Positions 42,191 through 51,035 are shown, counted from the first letter of the stretch. The stretch is 64,000 nt of DNA from an uncultured Gammaproteobacteria bacterium (GCA_905479075.1 CAJQLA010000001.1:122514-186513), one strand, 5' to 3'. Notes: generated by a model from the letters alone, not told the origin. Numbers and translations: made by a program.

Positions 42191-43012
42191 TCAGTTCTTA
42201 GAAAAGTGTTCACTGCCATTAAATATCAAAAAATGCTTACCTTTCGCCCTAGCGACCATACCAATACCAATCTGCTTAGCTATTTGCAGGCCCATTTCAG
42301 TCACACCCGATCTCGATAATAATAAGGGAATTTCCATTTGTGCCACTTTTATCACCATTTCAGATGTTAATCGTCCAGTCGTGTAAAACACTTTATTTTC
42401 ACCGGAAACATTATTCAGCCACATCCAACCGGATATTGCGTCGACGGCATTATGACGACCAACATCCTCAACAAATAATGCTATATCACCTGATGGGGTG
42501 CATAATGCACATCCATGAACTGCACCCGCCTTTTTATACATTTGATTATAATTATTAACGCCATTTAACACGTCATAAAGAGTACCTGCTGAAAAGCTTG
42601 GACAATTTACAGATAGACCCTCCAATGTCTCCATAACATGACCAAACATTGTACCTTGCCCACAGCCGCTAGTTACTGTTCGCTTTGATAATAACTGCTC
42701 GACATCAACATCTGATTGCTTTGTTGTAACAGCAACGGCCTCTACATCCCAATCAACCTGAATAGCCAGTATGTCGTCAATAGATTTGACCAAACCTTGA
42801 TTACGTAGATAGCCCAAGGTCAACAACTCAGGCTGTGCGCCCATTGTCATTAAAGTCACGATCTCAATTTTGTCTAAATAAATTGTTAATGGCTTTTCAC
42901 CCGTTAAAAATATTTCACGAGATTCGCCAAACTCATCGATAACTATGGTTGAATGAAAACTATCAATACCGGCTTGTGTCATTTCCACACTATGCTTAGC
43001 CACCCGTGACAC
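42191..43012 (-). CDS. fdhD: Formate dehydrogenase accessory sulfurtransferase FdhD
   Basis: A 273-residue protein from a GTG overlapping moaA by 17 bases. An in-frame ATG ten codons later is an alternative. FdhD features include SREIFLTGEKPLTIYLD, MTMGAQPELLTLGYLRNQGL, the loop TSGCGQGTMFG carrying the sulfur-relay cysteine, and VEDVGRHNAVDAISGWM, KVFYTTGRLTSEMV. It carries sulfur from IscS to the molybdenum cofactor of formate dehydrogenase. No formate dehydrogenase structural genes are in the window, so they must lie elsewhere. Confidence 0.95.
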   Translation of the reverse strand: MSRVAKHSVEMTQAGIDSFHSTIVIDEFGESREIFLTGEKPLTIYLDKIEIVTLMTMGAQPELLTLGYLRNQGLVKSIDDILAIQVDWDVEAVAVTTKQSDVDVEQLLSKRTVTSGCGQGTMFGHVMETLEGLSVNCPSFSAGTLYDVLNGVNNYNQMYKKAGAVHGCALCTPSGDIALFVEDVGRHNAVDAISGWMWLNNVSGENKVFYTTGRLTSEMVIKVAQMEIPLLLSRSGVTEMGLQIAKQIGIGMVARAKGKHFLIFNGSEHFSKN

Positions 43013-44009
43013 TCATATGCCTGAAAATAATCGGTTGTTCTTGCAGATTAAAATCATGACCTTTTGGTTTGATTTGCATGGAGTCGACCATCGCTTGCTT
43101 AAGCTTGTTCACATCACCAGGATATTTACGAACGATTTCTCTGAGATCAACAGAGTGTTCTTGTCCTAGGCAAAGTAGCAAACGCCCTTCTGTTGTTACC
43201 CTAACTCTATTACAACTTTCACAAAAATTATGGCTATGCGGAGATATAAAACCTATTTTGCTATTCGTCCCTATCACCTGATAGTAACGGGATGGGCCAC
43301 CCGTATTCGTTGTACTTGTCTCTAACTGAAAATGATTTTTTAATGTTGCGAGTACTTCATCACTAGAACAGTAACTTTCGTGCCGTTGATGGGTCACATT
43401 GCCTAAAGGCATCTCTTCGATATATGAAATATCGATATCATGCTCAACAGCAAAACGCGCCAAATCAACAATCTCATCCTCATTACGTCCTTTCATGATA
43501 ACCGCATTGAGTTTAATCCGTTTAAACCCTGCTTGTTTAGCTGATTCAATACCTGAGAGGACAGTATTAAGATCACCAATTCGTGTCATCTCTTTAAACC
43601 TGTCCGCTTTCAAAGAGTCTAGACTGATATTAATACGGTCGACACCTGCTTCCACCATGTCATTAGCATATTTAGCTAACTGTGAGCCATTACTAGTCAC
43701 TGTTAACTCTCGTAGACCTGTCGTTGCTTTTAACTTCCCTACTTCTGAAAACAACCAAGACACATTATGTCGGACTAGAGGTTCACCACCTGTAATCCGA
43801 ATCTTCTCTACGCCTAATTCGGCAAATGCTTTAAGTACGAAAACAATTTCTTCCAGCGTCAATAATTGTTGACGTGGCATGAAGGTCATTTCTTCATCCA
43901 TGCAATAAACACATCTAAAATCACATCGATCAGTAATCGACATGCGAACATAAGTCACCTGCCGACCATATCGGTCGATTAACTTGGGAAACTGTTGATG
44001 TTCAGTCAT
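42996..44009 (-). CDS. moaA: GTP 3',8-cyclase MoaA
   Basis: A 337-residue radical SAM enzyme for the first step of molybdopterin synthesis. The N-terminal cluster motif is C29-x3-C33-x2-C36 (CDFRCVYC). IRITGGEPLVR and TSNGSQLA follow. The C-terminal cluster comes from the cysteines in SHNFCESCNRVRVTTEGRLLLCLG, and the protein ends in the required Gly-Gly. It is co-translated with fdhD, so the pair serves a molybdenum enzyme. The nearby MOSC gene (63356) is a separate unit. Confidence 0.97.
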   Translation of the reverse strand: MTEHQQFPKLIDRYGRQVTYVRMSITDRCDFRCVYCMDEEMTFMPRQQLLTLEEIVFVLKAFAELGVEKIRITGGEPLVRHNVSWLFSEVGKLKATTGLRELTVTSNGSQLAKYANDMVEAGVDRINISLDSLKADRFKEMTRIGDLNTVLSGIESAKQAGFKRIKLNAVIMKGRNEDEIVDLARFAVEHDIDISYIEEMPLGNVTHQRHESYCSSDEVLATLKNHFQLETSTTNTGGPSRYYQVIGTNSKIGFISPHSHNFCESCNRVRVTTEGRLLLCLGQEHSVDLREIVRKYPGDVNKLKQAMVDSMQIKPKGHDFNLQEQPIIFRHMSVTGG

Positions 44010-44124
44010 AGGATCGTCGCTTTATCTCAGATAACCTAGTAATTATATCAAGTAAATGCATTAATTAAGTTACATTCCTTAGCAAAGTATTCAGCGCATT
44101 AAAGATTATTGCTTCAAATACAAA

Positions 44125-44150
44125 CAAGCCCCGGTTTTAATCGGGGCTTG
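44125..44150 (-). terminator. Terminator after the Bax inhibitor-1 gene
   Basis: Nine-base arms CAAGCCCCG (44125-44133) and CGGGGCTTG (44142-44150) form a GC-rich hairpin with an 8-base loop. On the minus strand it is followed by TTTGTATTTG, a moderate T-tract. It begins 29 bases past the stop of the gene at 44179-44844 and separates it from moaA. Confidence 0.65.
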
Positions 44151-44178
44151 TAGTTATATAACTATACTGATTTATCTG

Positions 44179-44844
44179 TTATTCGTTAGAAAAAGCCCCA
44201 ATTAAATGTAGCAGGCTTGTAAATAAATTATAGATAGAAACGTATAACGTAATGGTTGCCATAATGTAGTTTTTTTCACCACCATGAATAATTTGGCTTG
44301 TTTCAAACAAAATCAAACCAGACATCAATAGAACAAACATAGCAGAGACAGCTAAAGAAAGACCTGGCATCTCTAAAAAATAAGCCGCCAATCCTGCAAT
44401 AAATGCAACTAGGATGCCGACAAATAAGAAGCCACCCATAAAGCTAAAGTCTTTTTCACTCTTAACTGCGTAAGCTGAAAGCGCTAAGAAAATAATACCT
44501 GTACCACCTAGAGCTTGCATCACAATGTCACTGCCATTTGGCATGCTCAAATAATAATTAAGCATTGGCCCCAGCGTCAGTCCCATAAACCCAGTCAATG
44601 CAAAAACAGAGACCAAGCCCCAAACACTATTACGTAACTTAGTGGTTAAAAACAATAAACCAAAATAACCCACTAGCGTCAACAGACCCATATGAGGGAA
44701 ATTCATCGCCATAGACAAACCCGCTGTGAACGCGCTGAAAATCAACGTCATAGCTAATAGGCTATAAGTATTGCGTAACAGCTTGTTCGTGACTAAAGCA
44801 GACTCTTGTGATCTTACAACAGTCGCGCCTGTATCAAATTTCAT
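44179..44844 (-). CDS. Bax inhibitor-1 / YccA family membrane protein
   Basis: A 221-residue protein with seven hydrophobic helices. The ATG at 44844 has GGAGATAAATCG before it; the frame extends upstream without a better start. Family features: N-terminal VVRSQESALVTNKLLRNTYSLLAMTLIFSAFTAG, the central GLTLGPMLNYYLS, and the C-terminal ETSQIIHGGEKNYIMATITLYVSIYNLFTSLLHLIGAF, with the conserved acidic pore residues. E. coli YccA modulates the FtsH protease. A Ca2+-leak function is known for the B. subtilis homologue. The role here is not specified by sequence. Confidence 0.93.
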   Translation of the reverse strand: MKFDTGATVVRSQESALVTNKLLRNTYSLLAMTLIFSAFTAGLSMAMNFPHMGLLTLVGYFGLLFLTTKLRNSVWGLVSVFALTGFMGLTLGPMLNYYLSMPNGSDIVMQALGGTGIIFLALSAYAVKSEKDFSFMGGFLFVGILVAFIAGLAAYFLEMPGLSLAVSAMFVLLMSGLILFETSQIIHGGEKNYIMATITLYVSIYNLFTSLLHLIGAFSNE

Positions 44845-44958
44845 CGATTTATCTCCAAATTTAAAAACATAATTTCGTATCAATAGACACAGATCCTACC
44901 GAATTAGTTCAGAACGTCAAATAATAGTTACTAAAATAGCAATATTTAAATTTTTCGG

Positions 44959-44987
44959 TTGTCTTATAAAGCCTTTCCTAGTATTAT
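44959..44987 (+). promoter_or_regulatory. Promoter of the tRNA-Ser gene
   Basis: TTGTCT (44959-44964) and TATTAT (44982-44987) are separated by exactly 17 bases, a near-consensus sigma-70 promoter. The tRNA begins 11 bases after the -10 box, giving a short leader. The following GCGTC is a GC-rich discriminator like those seen at stringently controlled stable RNA promoters. Confidence 0.6.
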
Positions 44988-44997
44988 CTCGCGTCTT

Positions 44998-45087
44998 GGA
45001 GAGTTGACAGAGCGGCCGAATGTACTGGTCTTGAAAACCAGCGTAGGTTTATCCCTACCCAGGGTTCGAATCCCTGACTCTCCGCCA
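44998..45087 (+). tRNA. tRNA-Ser (anticodon UGA)
   Basis: A 90-base serine tRNA with the long variable arm typical of tRNA-Ser. Acceptor GGAGAGT pairs with ACTCTCC, the anticodon stem CTGGT/ACCAG encloses CTTGAAA with anticodon TGA at 45032-45034, and the T arm is CAGGGTTCGAATCCCTG. The 3' CCA is encoded. It reads UCA and other UCN codons. CmoA/CmoB at 47354-49059 make the cmo5U34 modification used by tRNA-Ser(UGA), so its wobble enzymes lie within 3 kb. Confidence 0.97.
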
Positions 45088-45093
45088 TATATA

Positions 45094-45128
45094 AGCCCCA
45101 TGTATCGAATACATGGGGCTTTTTTTTT
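45094..45128 (+). terminator. Terminator after tRNA-Ser
   Basis: Perfect 11-bp arms AGCCCCATGTA (45094-45104) and TACATGGGGCT (45110-45120) with a 5-base loop, followed by an unbroken run of T residues to 45128. It begins 6 bases after the encoded CCA end. One of the clearest intrinsic terminators in the window. Confidence 0.93.
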
Positions 45129-45294
45129 GGGTTATCAATATTTTTCAACTCATGCTCTCTATTCGAGCTAGCTTTTTACCCGACCTAACACTCGTTTAAG
45201 TGGCAATGCCACCATCAAGTCTAGATGCACCAAAGGTCAATCAAGTAACGTATTTACATAAAAATGACTTGTGAGCAAAGTTTGTAAACAGTCA

Positions 45295-46446
45295 TCAAGT
45301 CTCGTCAAATCCCCAAACGGCCCTGCCATCAAAAACAACTTCGGGATCATCACTTAATAAAACCTGCCTAACCTTGAAGGTATCAGTTGAAGTATCTTGT
45401 CTAATAGGTGTCGTTACTTTTCCTGTCCGAGGTTTTACGCAAACTTGGACAACAGGTGTATCAGCTCTCTTCCCTCTTTGTCTTACAATACCGATTTCGC
45501 CATTATTCAGTTTCACAATAAGACCAGGTGGATAAAAACCAAGTTCCTTGATGAAAAGTGCCGCAGTGTCTTCATTAACCGTTTCGCCTTTATCCAACAA
45601 AATGTCTCGTAAAATACCTTTATGTAATAGGGGTTGTCGGTATGCTCTGGGTGATAAACGGGCACAATATTGATCTGCTAACACTATCATTTGTGTTATT
45701 TCTGGGTATTCGTCCCCCATCAACTGATTAGCGTAACCATGTCCATTGATTTTTTCATGATGTGCCGAAACACAATCTAGCCATAAGTCATCGTCGACTT
45801 TAGCTTTATAGAGCATTTCTCGCCCTTCTTCTGGATGGTTGAATATTGCTTTCTTTTGTTCATCAGTCAGAGGGCTTTCTTGGTGATACAAGCTCTCTTG
45901 TAGCTCCAACATGGCAATATTCATCGTCAACGCGGCAGCAATAACCGAACGGCGTTCATCAATGAATAAGCCCATGCTTTTACCCAATGATTCGCACAAA
46001 ACAGCCACATCGATTGAGTGCTTTATAGGGTAGTTATTGAATTTCACCAAAAACAGAGAAGCCAGTGCAGTATGAGAGTCTCGGGTACAAGCTGTTTGTA
46101 TATCATCGACGACACTCATGATCTGTGCAAAAAAATCATCTTGATAACTTGCAGTCGTATGTAGCGTGTCATACAACTTAGTTGTGGCTTTTTCTATAAG
46201 CTCAAAGGGTGAAAAATTATTTGACTTTGCCTTTTTGGTTTTTTTGGGCTGTATTGACTTAGCCGCTTCCATTTCTACACTAAGACCAAAAGCACCATGT
46301 AAAAGCATCCGTTCTATTTGATGCTGTGTTTCGATCAAGACACCTTTTTTAATAAGGAAAATACCGTTCCTATCATAAATAGGCCAACGCAACGGCTCCC
46401 CGATAATAAAATCGTCTTTACTCAGCTCTATTAACTTCTCGACCAA
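45295..46446 (-). CDS. HD-GYP-domain protein with degenerate catalytic site
   Basis: A 383-residue cytoplasmic protein. The N-terminal region (1-60: IIGEPLRWPIYDRNGIFLIKKGVLI) resembles the DUF3391-type partner domain. Residues 85-290 follow the HD-GYP fold: H143 in IKHSIDVAVL, H204 in NHPEEGREML, HHEKINGHGYANQL at 229-242. The HD pair itself is lost: the expected LHDIGK position reads LTMNIAM, Met175-Asn176. The GYP motif is GYA. It probably cannot hydrolyse c-di-GMP and may act as a binding or partner protein. About 60 C-terminal residues (VKLNNGEIGIVRQRGKRADTPVV) are a family extension. Confidence 0.85.
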   Translation of the reverse strand: MVEKLIELSKDDFIIGEPLRWPIYDRNGIFLIKKGVLIETQHQIERMLLHGAFGLSVEMEAAKSIQPKKTKKAKSNNFSPFELIEKATTKLYDTLHTTASYQDDFFAQIMSVVDDIQTACTRDSHTALASLFLVKFNNYPIKHSIDVAVLCESLGKSMGLFIDERRSVIAAALTMNIAMLELQESLYHQESPLTDEQKKAIFNHPEEGREMLYKAKVDDDLWLDCVSAHHEKINGHGYANQLMGDEYPEITQMIVLADQYCARLSPRAYRQPLLHKGILRDILLDKGETVNEDTAALFIKELGFYPPGLIVKLNNGEIGIVRQRGKRADTPVVQVCVKPRTGKVTTPIRQDTSTDTFKVRQVLLSDDPEVVFDGRAVWGFDET

Positions 46447-46782
46447 CTTCCACTACCTCATCCATTCTAAGGAAACACTCTAATCCATTAACTTGAAAGG
46501 TGCCAAACAAAGCACTTAGTATTCTCGTGGTTATATTACTCGATTTTATTATCTATAGACAAATCGAAATTTTTAAAAAATTATTTAATTAAACAAAGGT
46601 AACTTTAATGATTATCGTATTTATATAGTTGAAAAAATCAAATACGGTTGATTAAGCTGAAACGGCTAGTAGACATTATTACCTTATTGGCATGTATTAA
46701 AAGAGAAACTTACCAAGCAAAACCCTGTCATATCAATAGAAGACCAAAAACTTAAGCAAACAGTATAGAGGGGCCTTTTATT
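46447..46782. other. 336-base intergenic region without a recognised gene
   Basis: This divergent gap between the degenerate HD-GYP gene and the His-rich protein gene is very AT-rich. I find no ORF of more than a few codons, no RNA gene and no strong hairpin. It must contain the promoters of both flanking genes. A GAGGGG Shine-Dalgarno at about 46768-46773 serves the downstream gene. Confidence 0.6.
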
Positions 46783-47349
46783 ATGAAAGCCAGTAAAAAC
46801 TTATTCTTATTGCTCATGACTTTAAGCTTATTTAGTCTTCCAGCTATGGCTCGCGACAATCACTACTCAGGATATGGTGGTGGCCTTTCATTGAGTTTTG
46901 GCAACCACTATAATGGATTGCAGCTTCATTATTCGGGCAGTCATCGAAATTACTTACCCAATAGGCACTACACAAGCAGTCATTACAAATCTAAACATTT
47001 TTCTAGACATGCACCAAGTGCTAGTTATAAGCATAAACAATTTATTAATCGACTTGCGGGGCGTCCTCATCATACTCTAGGAAGTATAAATAGTCACCAT
47101 AACCGATATGGTTTGAGCCATAAAAAGCACTACCCTTATAAAAGCTATTATTCAAGACCTTACTCTAACTACAACTATGGTAGAAATCACTATTCGGGTC
47201 AGAAGCATAGCTATCGTCATCACCAAAAAGCTTGTCACCCTATAACCAAAGTTGTCTCAGACAAATATGGCCGCTACCACAGTATTAACAATACCTTATG
47301 TTATGACAAATATGGTCAAAGTTATATTGTTCCAGGACGTCGTCATTAA
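46783..47349 (+). CDS. Secreted His/Tyr/Ser-rich low-complexity protein
   Basis: A 188-residue protein of a kind I do not recognise. A clear signal peptide (residues 1-23, cut after SLPAMA) is followed by about 125 residues dominated by His, Tyr, Ser, Asn, Gly, Arg and Lys, with many HY, YS, SH and RH pairs (for example HYKSKHFSRHAP, YYSRPYSNYNYGRNHYSGQ). The last 40 residues are more ordered, with two cysteines (KACHPITKVV, NTLCYDKYG) that could form a disulfide. There are two related DKYGxxx repeats (SDKYGRYHSI and YDKYGQSYIV). Likely periplasmic or extracellular; metal, heme or polyanion binding is plausible but unproven. Confidence 0.75.
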   Translation: MKASKNLFLLLMTLSLFSLPAMARDNHYSGYGGGLSLSFGNHYNGLQLHYSGSHRNYLPNRHYTSSHYKSKHFSRHAPSASYKHKQFINRLAGRPHHTLGSINSHHNRYGLSHKKHYPYKSYYSRPYSNYNYGRNHYSGQKHSYRHHQKACHPITKVVSDKYGRYHSINNTLCYDKYGQSYIVPGRRH

Positions 47350-47353
47350 GCAT

Positions 47354-48328
47354 TTATTTGGGTGCATTAGCAATAAAAATTGCCCTAACAGGGGCTGGAT
47401 AACCTTCTATTGTCTTACTGCGATCATCTGGGTCCAAGAAATCAGCCAAAGATTCGAAATGCATCCAATCTGTCTGTCTTTGTTCTGCCAACGTAGTGAC
47501 AACAGTGTCTACACATCTAACCTGTTTAAAACCACACCGCCGTAACCACAAACACATAGTCTCCACAGATGGGATAAACCAAGTGTTACGCATTTTTGCA
47601 TAACGTTGTTCTGGCATAAGGACTTGTCCTTCACCACCTTCAATAACAAGCGTTTCTAATACCAACTCACCACCAGCACGTAAACAAGCTCGAAGCTCAT
47701 ACAAGTGATCTAAGGGTGAACGTCGGTGATACAGTACCCCCATAGAAAAGGCGGTATCAAAACAAGCTAAATTCTCAGGTAAATCTTCTATACCAATGGG
47801 CAAAACATAATGGGACGTCGACTGAATATAGCGCTGCATGACAAGATATTGCATGGCGAAAACACGTGTAGGGTCGATCCCTAAAATAAGCTTAGCCCCT
47901 GCCCCTTGCATCCGCCAGCCGTGATAGCCATTACCACCACCGATATCTAATACTTTACGGCCTTCTAGAGATCGAATATGAGGTAAAAGCCGATCCCATT
48001 TCCAGTCCGACCGCCATTCAGTATCAAGATCAACCCCTAATAATTTATAAGGCCCTTTACGCCATGGATGAAAATGTTGCAGCTGTTCACACATAGCCTG
48101 CCGCGTTTTCTGATCAATGCTGTTTTCATCGCCAATTCTAACTTCGTTTGTTAACTCAATATCATCTACAATAAGTTGTGGTAAAGCGTCTAATGCTGCC
48201 ATCCAGACAGGCATCTTGCCATGCGCGTCATCTGCAAAGCGCTGTGATATTTGTTGTTTAAGCTGTTTGGCCCAATCGGCTAAACCTAACGCTTCTAGCT
48301 GTGGGTACAAGCTCTCGTAAGTCGTCAT
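47354..48328 (-). CDS. cmoB: tRNA U34 carboxymethyltransferase CmoB
   Basis: A 324-residue enzyme of standard CmoB length. Motifs: HPWRKGPYKLLGVDLDTEWRSDWKWDRLLPH, SAM-type fold RKVLDIGGGNGYHGWRM, SMGVLYHRRSPLDHL, and CLWLRRCGFKQVRCVD. It transfers the carboxymethyl group of carboxy-SAM to 5-hydroxyuridine-34, giving cmo5U in tRNAs that read four-fold codon boxes. It overlaps cmoA by 4 bases. Its stop is only 4 bases from that of the convergent His-rich gene. Confidence 0.97.
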   Translation of the reverse strand: MTTYESLYPQLEALGLADWAKQLKQQISQRFADDAHGKMPVWMAALDALPQLIVDDIELTNEVRIGDENSIDQKTRQAMCEQLQHFHPWRKGPYKLLGVDLDTEWRSDWKWDRLLPHIRSLEGRKVLDIGGGNGYHGWRMQGAGAKLILGIDPTRVFAMQYLVMQRYIQSTSHYVLPIGIEDLPENLACFDTAFSMGVLYHRRSPLDHLYELRACLRAGGELVLETLVIEGGEGQVLMPEQRYAKMRNTWFIPSVETMCLWLRRCGFKQVRCVDTVVTTLAEQRQTDWMHFESLADFLDPDDRSKTIEGYPAPVRAIFIANAPK

Positions 48329-49059
48329 TTAATCGCTATCATCGACGCAAAGTTAAAACACTGAAACCATTGAGTACTAAAGTCAAAACCAGCGTCAGAT
48401 AATCTTTTCTGGTGACAGATCAAAGTCTCAGGAATTAGCACATTATCTAATGCCGTACGCTTTTGGCTGATTTCAAGATCACTATAACCATTAGCGCGTT
48501 TAAAATCATGATGTGCTTCAGTATAAAAGTCTTGCTCTTTAGCATCATCAAAAGCCAGTTTCTCAGATAAAATCAATGCCCCACCCGGCTTCAAACCTTG
48601 GTAAATTTTCTTAATTAAGTCAAGTCGTTGTGCTACAGGAATAAATTGCAATGTATAGTTCATTACCACGACAGATGCCTGTTCAACCTTAATATCTAAA
48701 ATATCAGCACACAGCATTTCAACGGGCACCGTTGATACAGTATCTGCCTGAATAAGTGCTAAGCCCTTCTTCACCATTTCCTGTGATGAATCGACGGCAA
48801 TAATGTCACAATTAGTAACATTAACCCGCTGACGCATAGCCAAAGTAACCGCACCTAAAGAACTACCCAAGTCGTAACAGTGACTATCCTCTTGAGCATA
48901 GCGACCTGCTAAAACACCAATAGCAGAAATTAATGATGCATAAGCAGGAACAGAGCGCTGAATCATGTCTGGGAAGACATTCACCACCTTTTCATCAAAA
49001 CGAAAATCGATAATTTCATCTAAGGCAGAAGCATAAATCGCATCGTGCTTTTTTATCAT
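48325..49059 (-). CDS. cmoA: Carboxy-S-adenosyl-L-methionine synthase CmoA
   Basis: A 244-residue methyltransferase-fold enzyme. FRFDEKVVNVFPDMIQRSVPAYASLI is the family N-terminus. SAM contacts are in CYDLGSSLGAVTLAMRQ and IAVDSSQEMV, and NYTLQFIP follows. It makes carboxy-SAM from SAM and prephenate. It is the middle gene of tsaB-cmoA-cmoB, overlapping tsaB by one base and cmoB by four. Confidence 0.97.
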   Translation of the reverse strand: MIKKHDAIYASALDEIIDFRFDEKVVNVFPDMIQRSVPAYASLISAIGVLAGRYAQEDSHCYDLGSSLGAVTLAMRQRVNVTNCDIIAVDSSQEMVKKGLALIQADTVSTVPVEMLCADILDIKVEQASVVVMNYTLQFIPVAQRLDLIKKIYQGLKPGGALILSEKLAFDDAKEQDFYTEAHHDFKRANGYSDLEISQKRTALDNVLIPETLICHQKRLSDAGFDFSTQWFQCFNFASMIAIK

Positions 49060-49742
49060 TATTGCTGTGCCTTCTTTTTAGCCACATTATTACGTAGATA
49101 AACTGGTAAGGCTTGATCTGCAGAAGCAGTCCGCCCTGCTTCAGCTTCCCTTTTTGCCAGTTTAATAATACTCGCTGCATGTGGGTAATAGTCAGCAAAA
49201 TATTGGCCATGACTCAAAGCGAAATTATTAGATAAAGGCTGCTCATATTCTCGCCACGCAGTACCGACCCCAAGCCAATTATCATCAGAAAAACGACTAA
49301 ACTTTTCAGCCGGACAAACACGTTCTTCATCGACTAAAGTCACTAGGTCCTTTTGACGTTGATAACTTGCACAATAAATTTCGCCCATGCGCGCATCCAT
49401 TGCAACGGCAAGATGGTCAATATTGAGTTCATCTGCTGCTGTTTGTGCGACGGCAGCTAATGTCGAAACTGCAACAACAGGAATATCACTTGCATAGGCG
49501 ATACCCTGAGCTACCCCTACGCCTACACGCACCCCTGTAAAGGATCCTGGTCCGCGTCCGAAAGCGAGAACATCAATATCTGCCACCGTAGTTTCCGCTT
49601 CTTCAAACAGCGCTGTCATCATCGATAACACCATATCGGAATGACCTCGCTGGGTCATTTGATTCTGTTGATAGAGTTTGCCTTGGTACAGCAACGCAAC
49701 AGAGCAGAGCTCTGTGCAGGTATCTAGAGCAAGAATATTCAT
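49059..49742 (-). CDS. tsaB: tRNA t6A biosynthesis protein TsaB
   Basis: A 227-residue ASKHA-fold protein: ILALDTCTELCSVALL at the start, AFGRGPGSFTGVRVGVGVAQGIAY, and AVAMDARMGEIYCASYQ. It forms the TsaBDE complex that transfers threonylcarbamoyl to A37 of ANN-decoding tRNAs. Together with cmoA and cmoB it makes a three-gene tRNA-modification operon. Confidence 0.96.
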   Translation of the reverse strand: MNILALDTCTELCSVALLYQGKLYQQNQMTQRGHSDMVLSMMTALFEEAETTVADIDVLAFGRGPGSFTGVRVGVGVAQGIAYASDIPVVAVSTLAAVAQTAADELNIDHLAVAMDARMGEIYCASYQRQKDLVTLVDEERVCPAEKFSRFSDDNWLGVGTAWREYEQPLSNNFALSHGQYFADYYPHAASIIKLAKREAEAGRTASADQALPVYLRNNVAKKKAQQ

Positions 49743-49863
49743 TTTTTAGTCACTAATTTCATGGGTTGCCAATTATAATAGAAACAAGCTATTCCCAATA
49801 ACAAATTTAACGGCGGCACACATTAATGACGAAGGCATGAAACCTTTGAGCCTGAAAATATCT

Positions 49864-50430
49864 TTACCGACGAATGCCTTCAACCGATAACGTTAAATAG
49901 ATTATTTGAGATGCTGGCCCTAATTGATCGATATCCATGCCATAATCAGACATCCTAAATTTCGTTGTGCCAACAAAACCTCTGCGATGGCCAAACCATG
50001 GATCTTTACCATGACCGACATGCTCAACCTCAATTTTCAATGGTTTGGTCACACCGAAAAATGTAAAATCACCCCACATAATCGCCATGCCATCGGCTTT
50101 TTCTTCAAATGATGTTGAGACAAAATGTGCTTTAGGGAATTTTTTAACATTTAGATATTGATAACCGCGCAAATGCTTATCTCTCTCTGCATGATTGGTA
50201 TCAATACTCGCGGTATCGATAGTAACCTCTACATAGGATTCCGACGGCTTATTTTCGTCATAGCTAAAATAACCAGAAAATGTATTAAAACGTCCACTCA
50301 TCCAACTGAAACCAAGATGTTGAATACGAAAATCAATAAAAGCATGCGCCTTATCTACATCGATATCGTAATCAGCCGCATAGCTTATTGAACTTATAAA
50401 AAACAATAACCCTAAAACCAATACTCGCAT
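49864..50430 (-). CDS. YceI family periplasmic protein
   Basis: A 188-residue lipocalin-like protein with a signal peptide (cut after SISYA). YceI-family motifs are DKAHAFIDFRIQHLGFSWMSGRFNTFSGYF, TIDTASIDTNHAERDKHLRG, KFPKAHFVSTSF and WFGHRRGFVGTTKF. Members bind isoprenoid chains such as ubiquinone. It lies 20 bases downstream of a cytochrome b561 gene, a common pairing in proteobacteria that suggests a shared quinone or redox role. Confidence 0.93.
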   Translation of the reverse strand: MRVLVLGLLFFISSISYAADYDIDVDKAHAFIDFRIQHLGFSWMSGRFNTFSGYFSYDENKPSESYVEVTIDTASIDTNHAERDKHLRGYQYLNVKKFPKAHFVSTSFEEKADGMAIMWGDFTFFGVTKPLKIEVEHVGHGKDPWFGHRRGFVGTTKFRMSDYGMDIDQLGPASQIIYLTLSVEGIRR

Positions 50431-50450
50431 TCTCGGACTCCTAGCTGACT

Positions 50451-51023
50451 TTAATCATGATTTCGGCCCAGCATTCTTAACAAAGTTGCATCCTTATCAA
50501 TATAATGATGTTTCAAGGCAATTAGACTATGGCCTATCGCTAGCATTATGACTAAATACGCCAAATAACAATGAACTAGACCCGCACTATCTTCAAGATT
50601 GGGCACATTATCCAAGACGGCAGGCACTACAATATCAAAAACCACTAAGCCTTGGCCTTGTGCAGTGACAATCAAATAGCCGCTCACAGCAAGCAATAAT
50701 ATTAAAACATTCATACTGATATGGACGATTCGCGATAAAACTAATTGCTGCGTCGTCATTGTTGCTAAGCCAACCGGCCTCGACTTAAAGCGATACCAGA
50801 GCCATCGCATAGTGACTAAAATAGCAACAATCACACCAAAATCTTTATGCCATTGCGGCGCAAGCTGGTACCAACTACTGTAGTAGTCTAGTGTCACCAT
50901 CCAAAACCCCAATGCAAATAAAAGTACTGTCAATACTGCAACAGCCCAATGTAACGTGATTGCCACTATCCCAAAACTGCGACTCTGATGTTGATTGTCT
51001 TGGTCTAAACTGGACATATCCAT
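50451..51023 (-). CDS. Cytochrome b561-type di-heme protein
   Basis: A 190-residue inner-membrane cytochrome with four helices. Heme-ligand histidines are in ITLHWAVAVL, PQWHKDFGV, SRIVHISMNVLILLLAVSGYL and the C-terminal MLAIGHSLIALKHHY. The family transfers electrons between ubiquinol and partners, including superoxide in E. coli CybB. It is directly upstream of the yceI gene and probably co-transcribed. Start ATG gives MDMSSLDQD, with a second ATG two codons later. Confidence 0.92.
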   Translation of the reverse strand: MDMSSLDQDNQHQSRSFGIVAITLHWAVAVLTVLLFALGFWMVTLDYYSSWYQLAPQWHKDFGVIVAILVTMRWLWYRFKSRPVGLATMTTQQLVLSRIVHISMNVLILLLAVSGYLIVTAQGQGLVVFDIVVPAVLDNVPNLEDSAGLVHCYLAYLVIMLAIGHSLIALKHHYIDKDATLLRMLGRNHD

Positions 51024-51035
51024 TTCGACTCTCAG

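Noticed and set aside
43399..43872. 157-codon open frame on the plus strand
   Set aside because: It lies wholly antisense to moaA, whose product has all cluster cysteines. The antisense product shows no family features.
46783..47349. Repeats in the His-rich gene as a CRISPR or satellite array
   Set aside because: There are no regularly spaced identical repeats; the similarity is amino-acid composition only.
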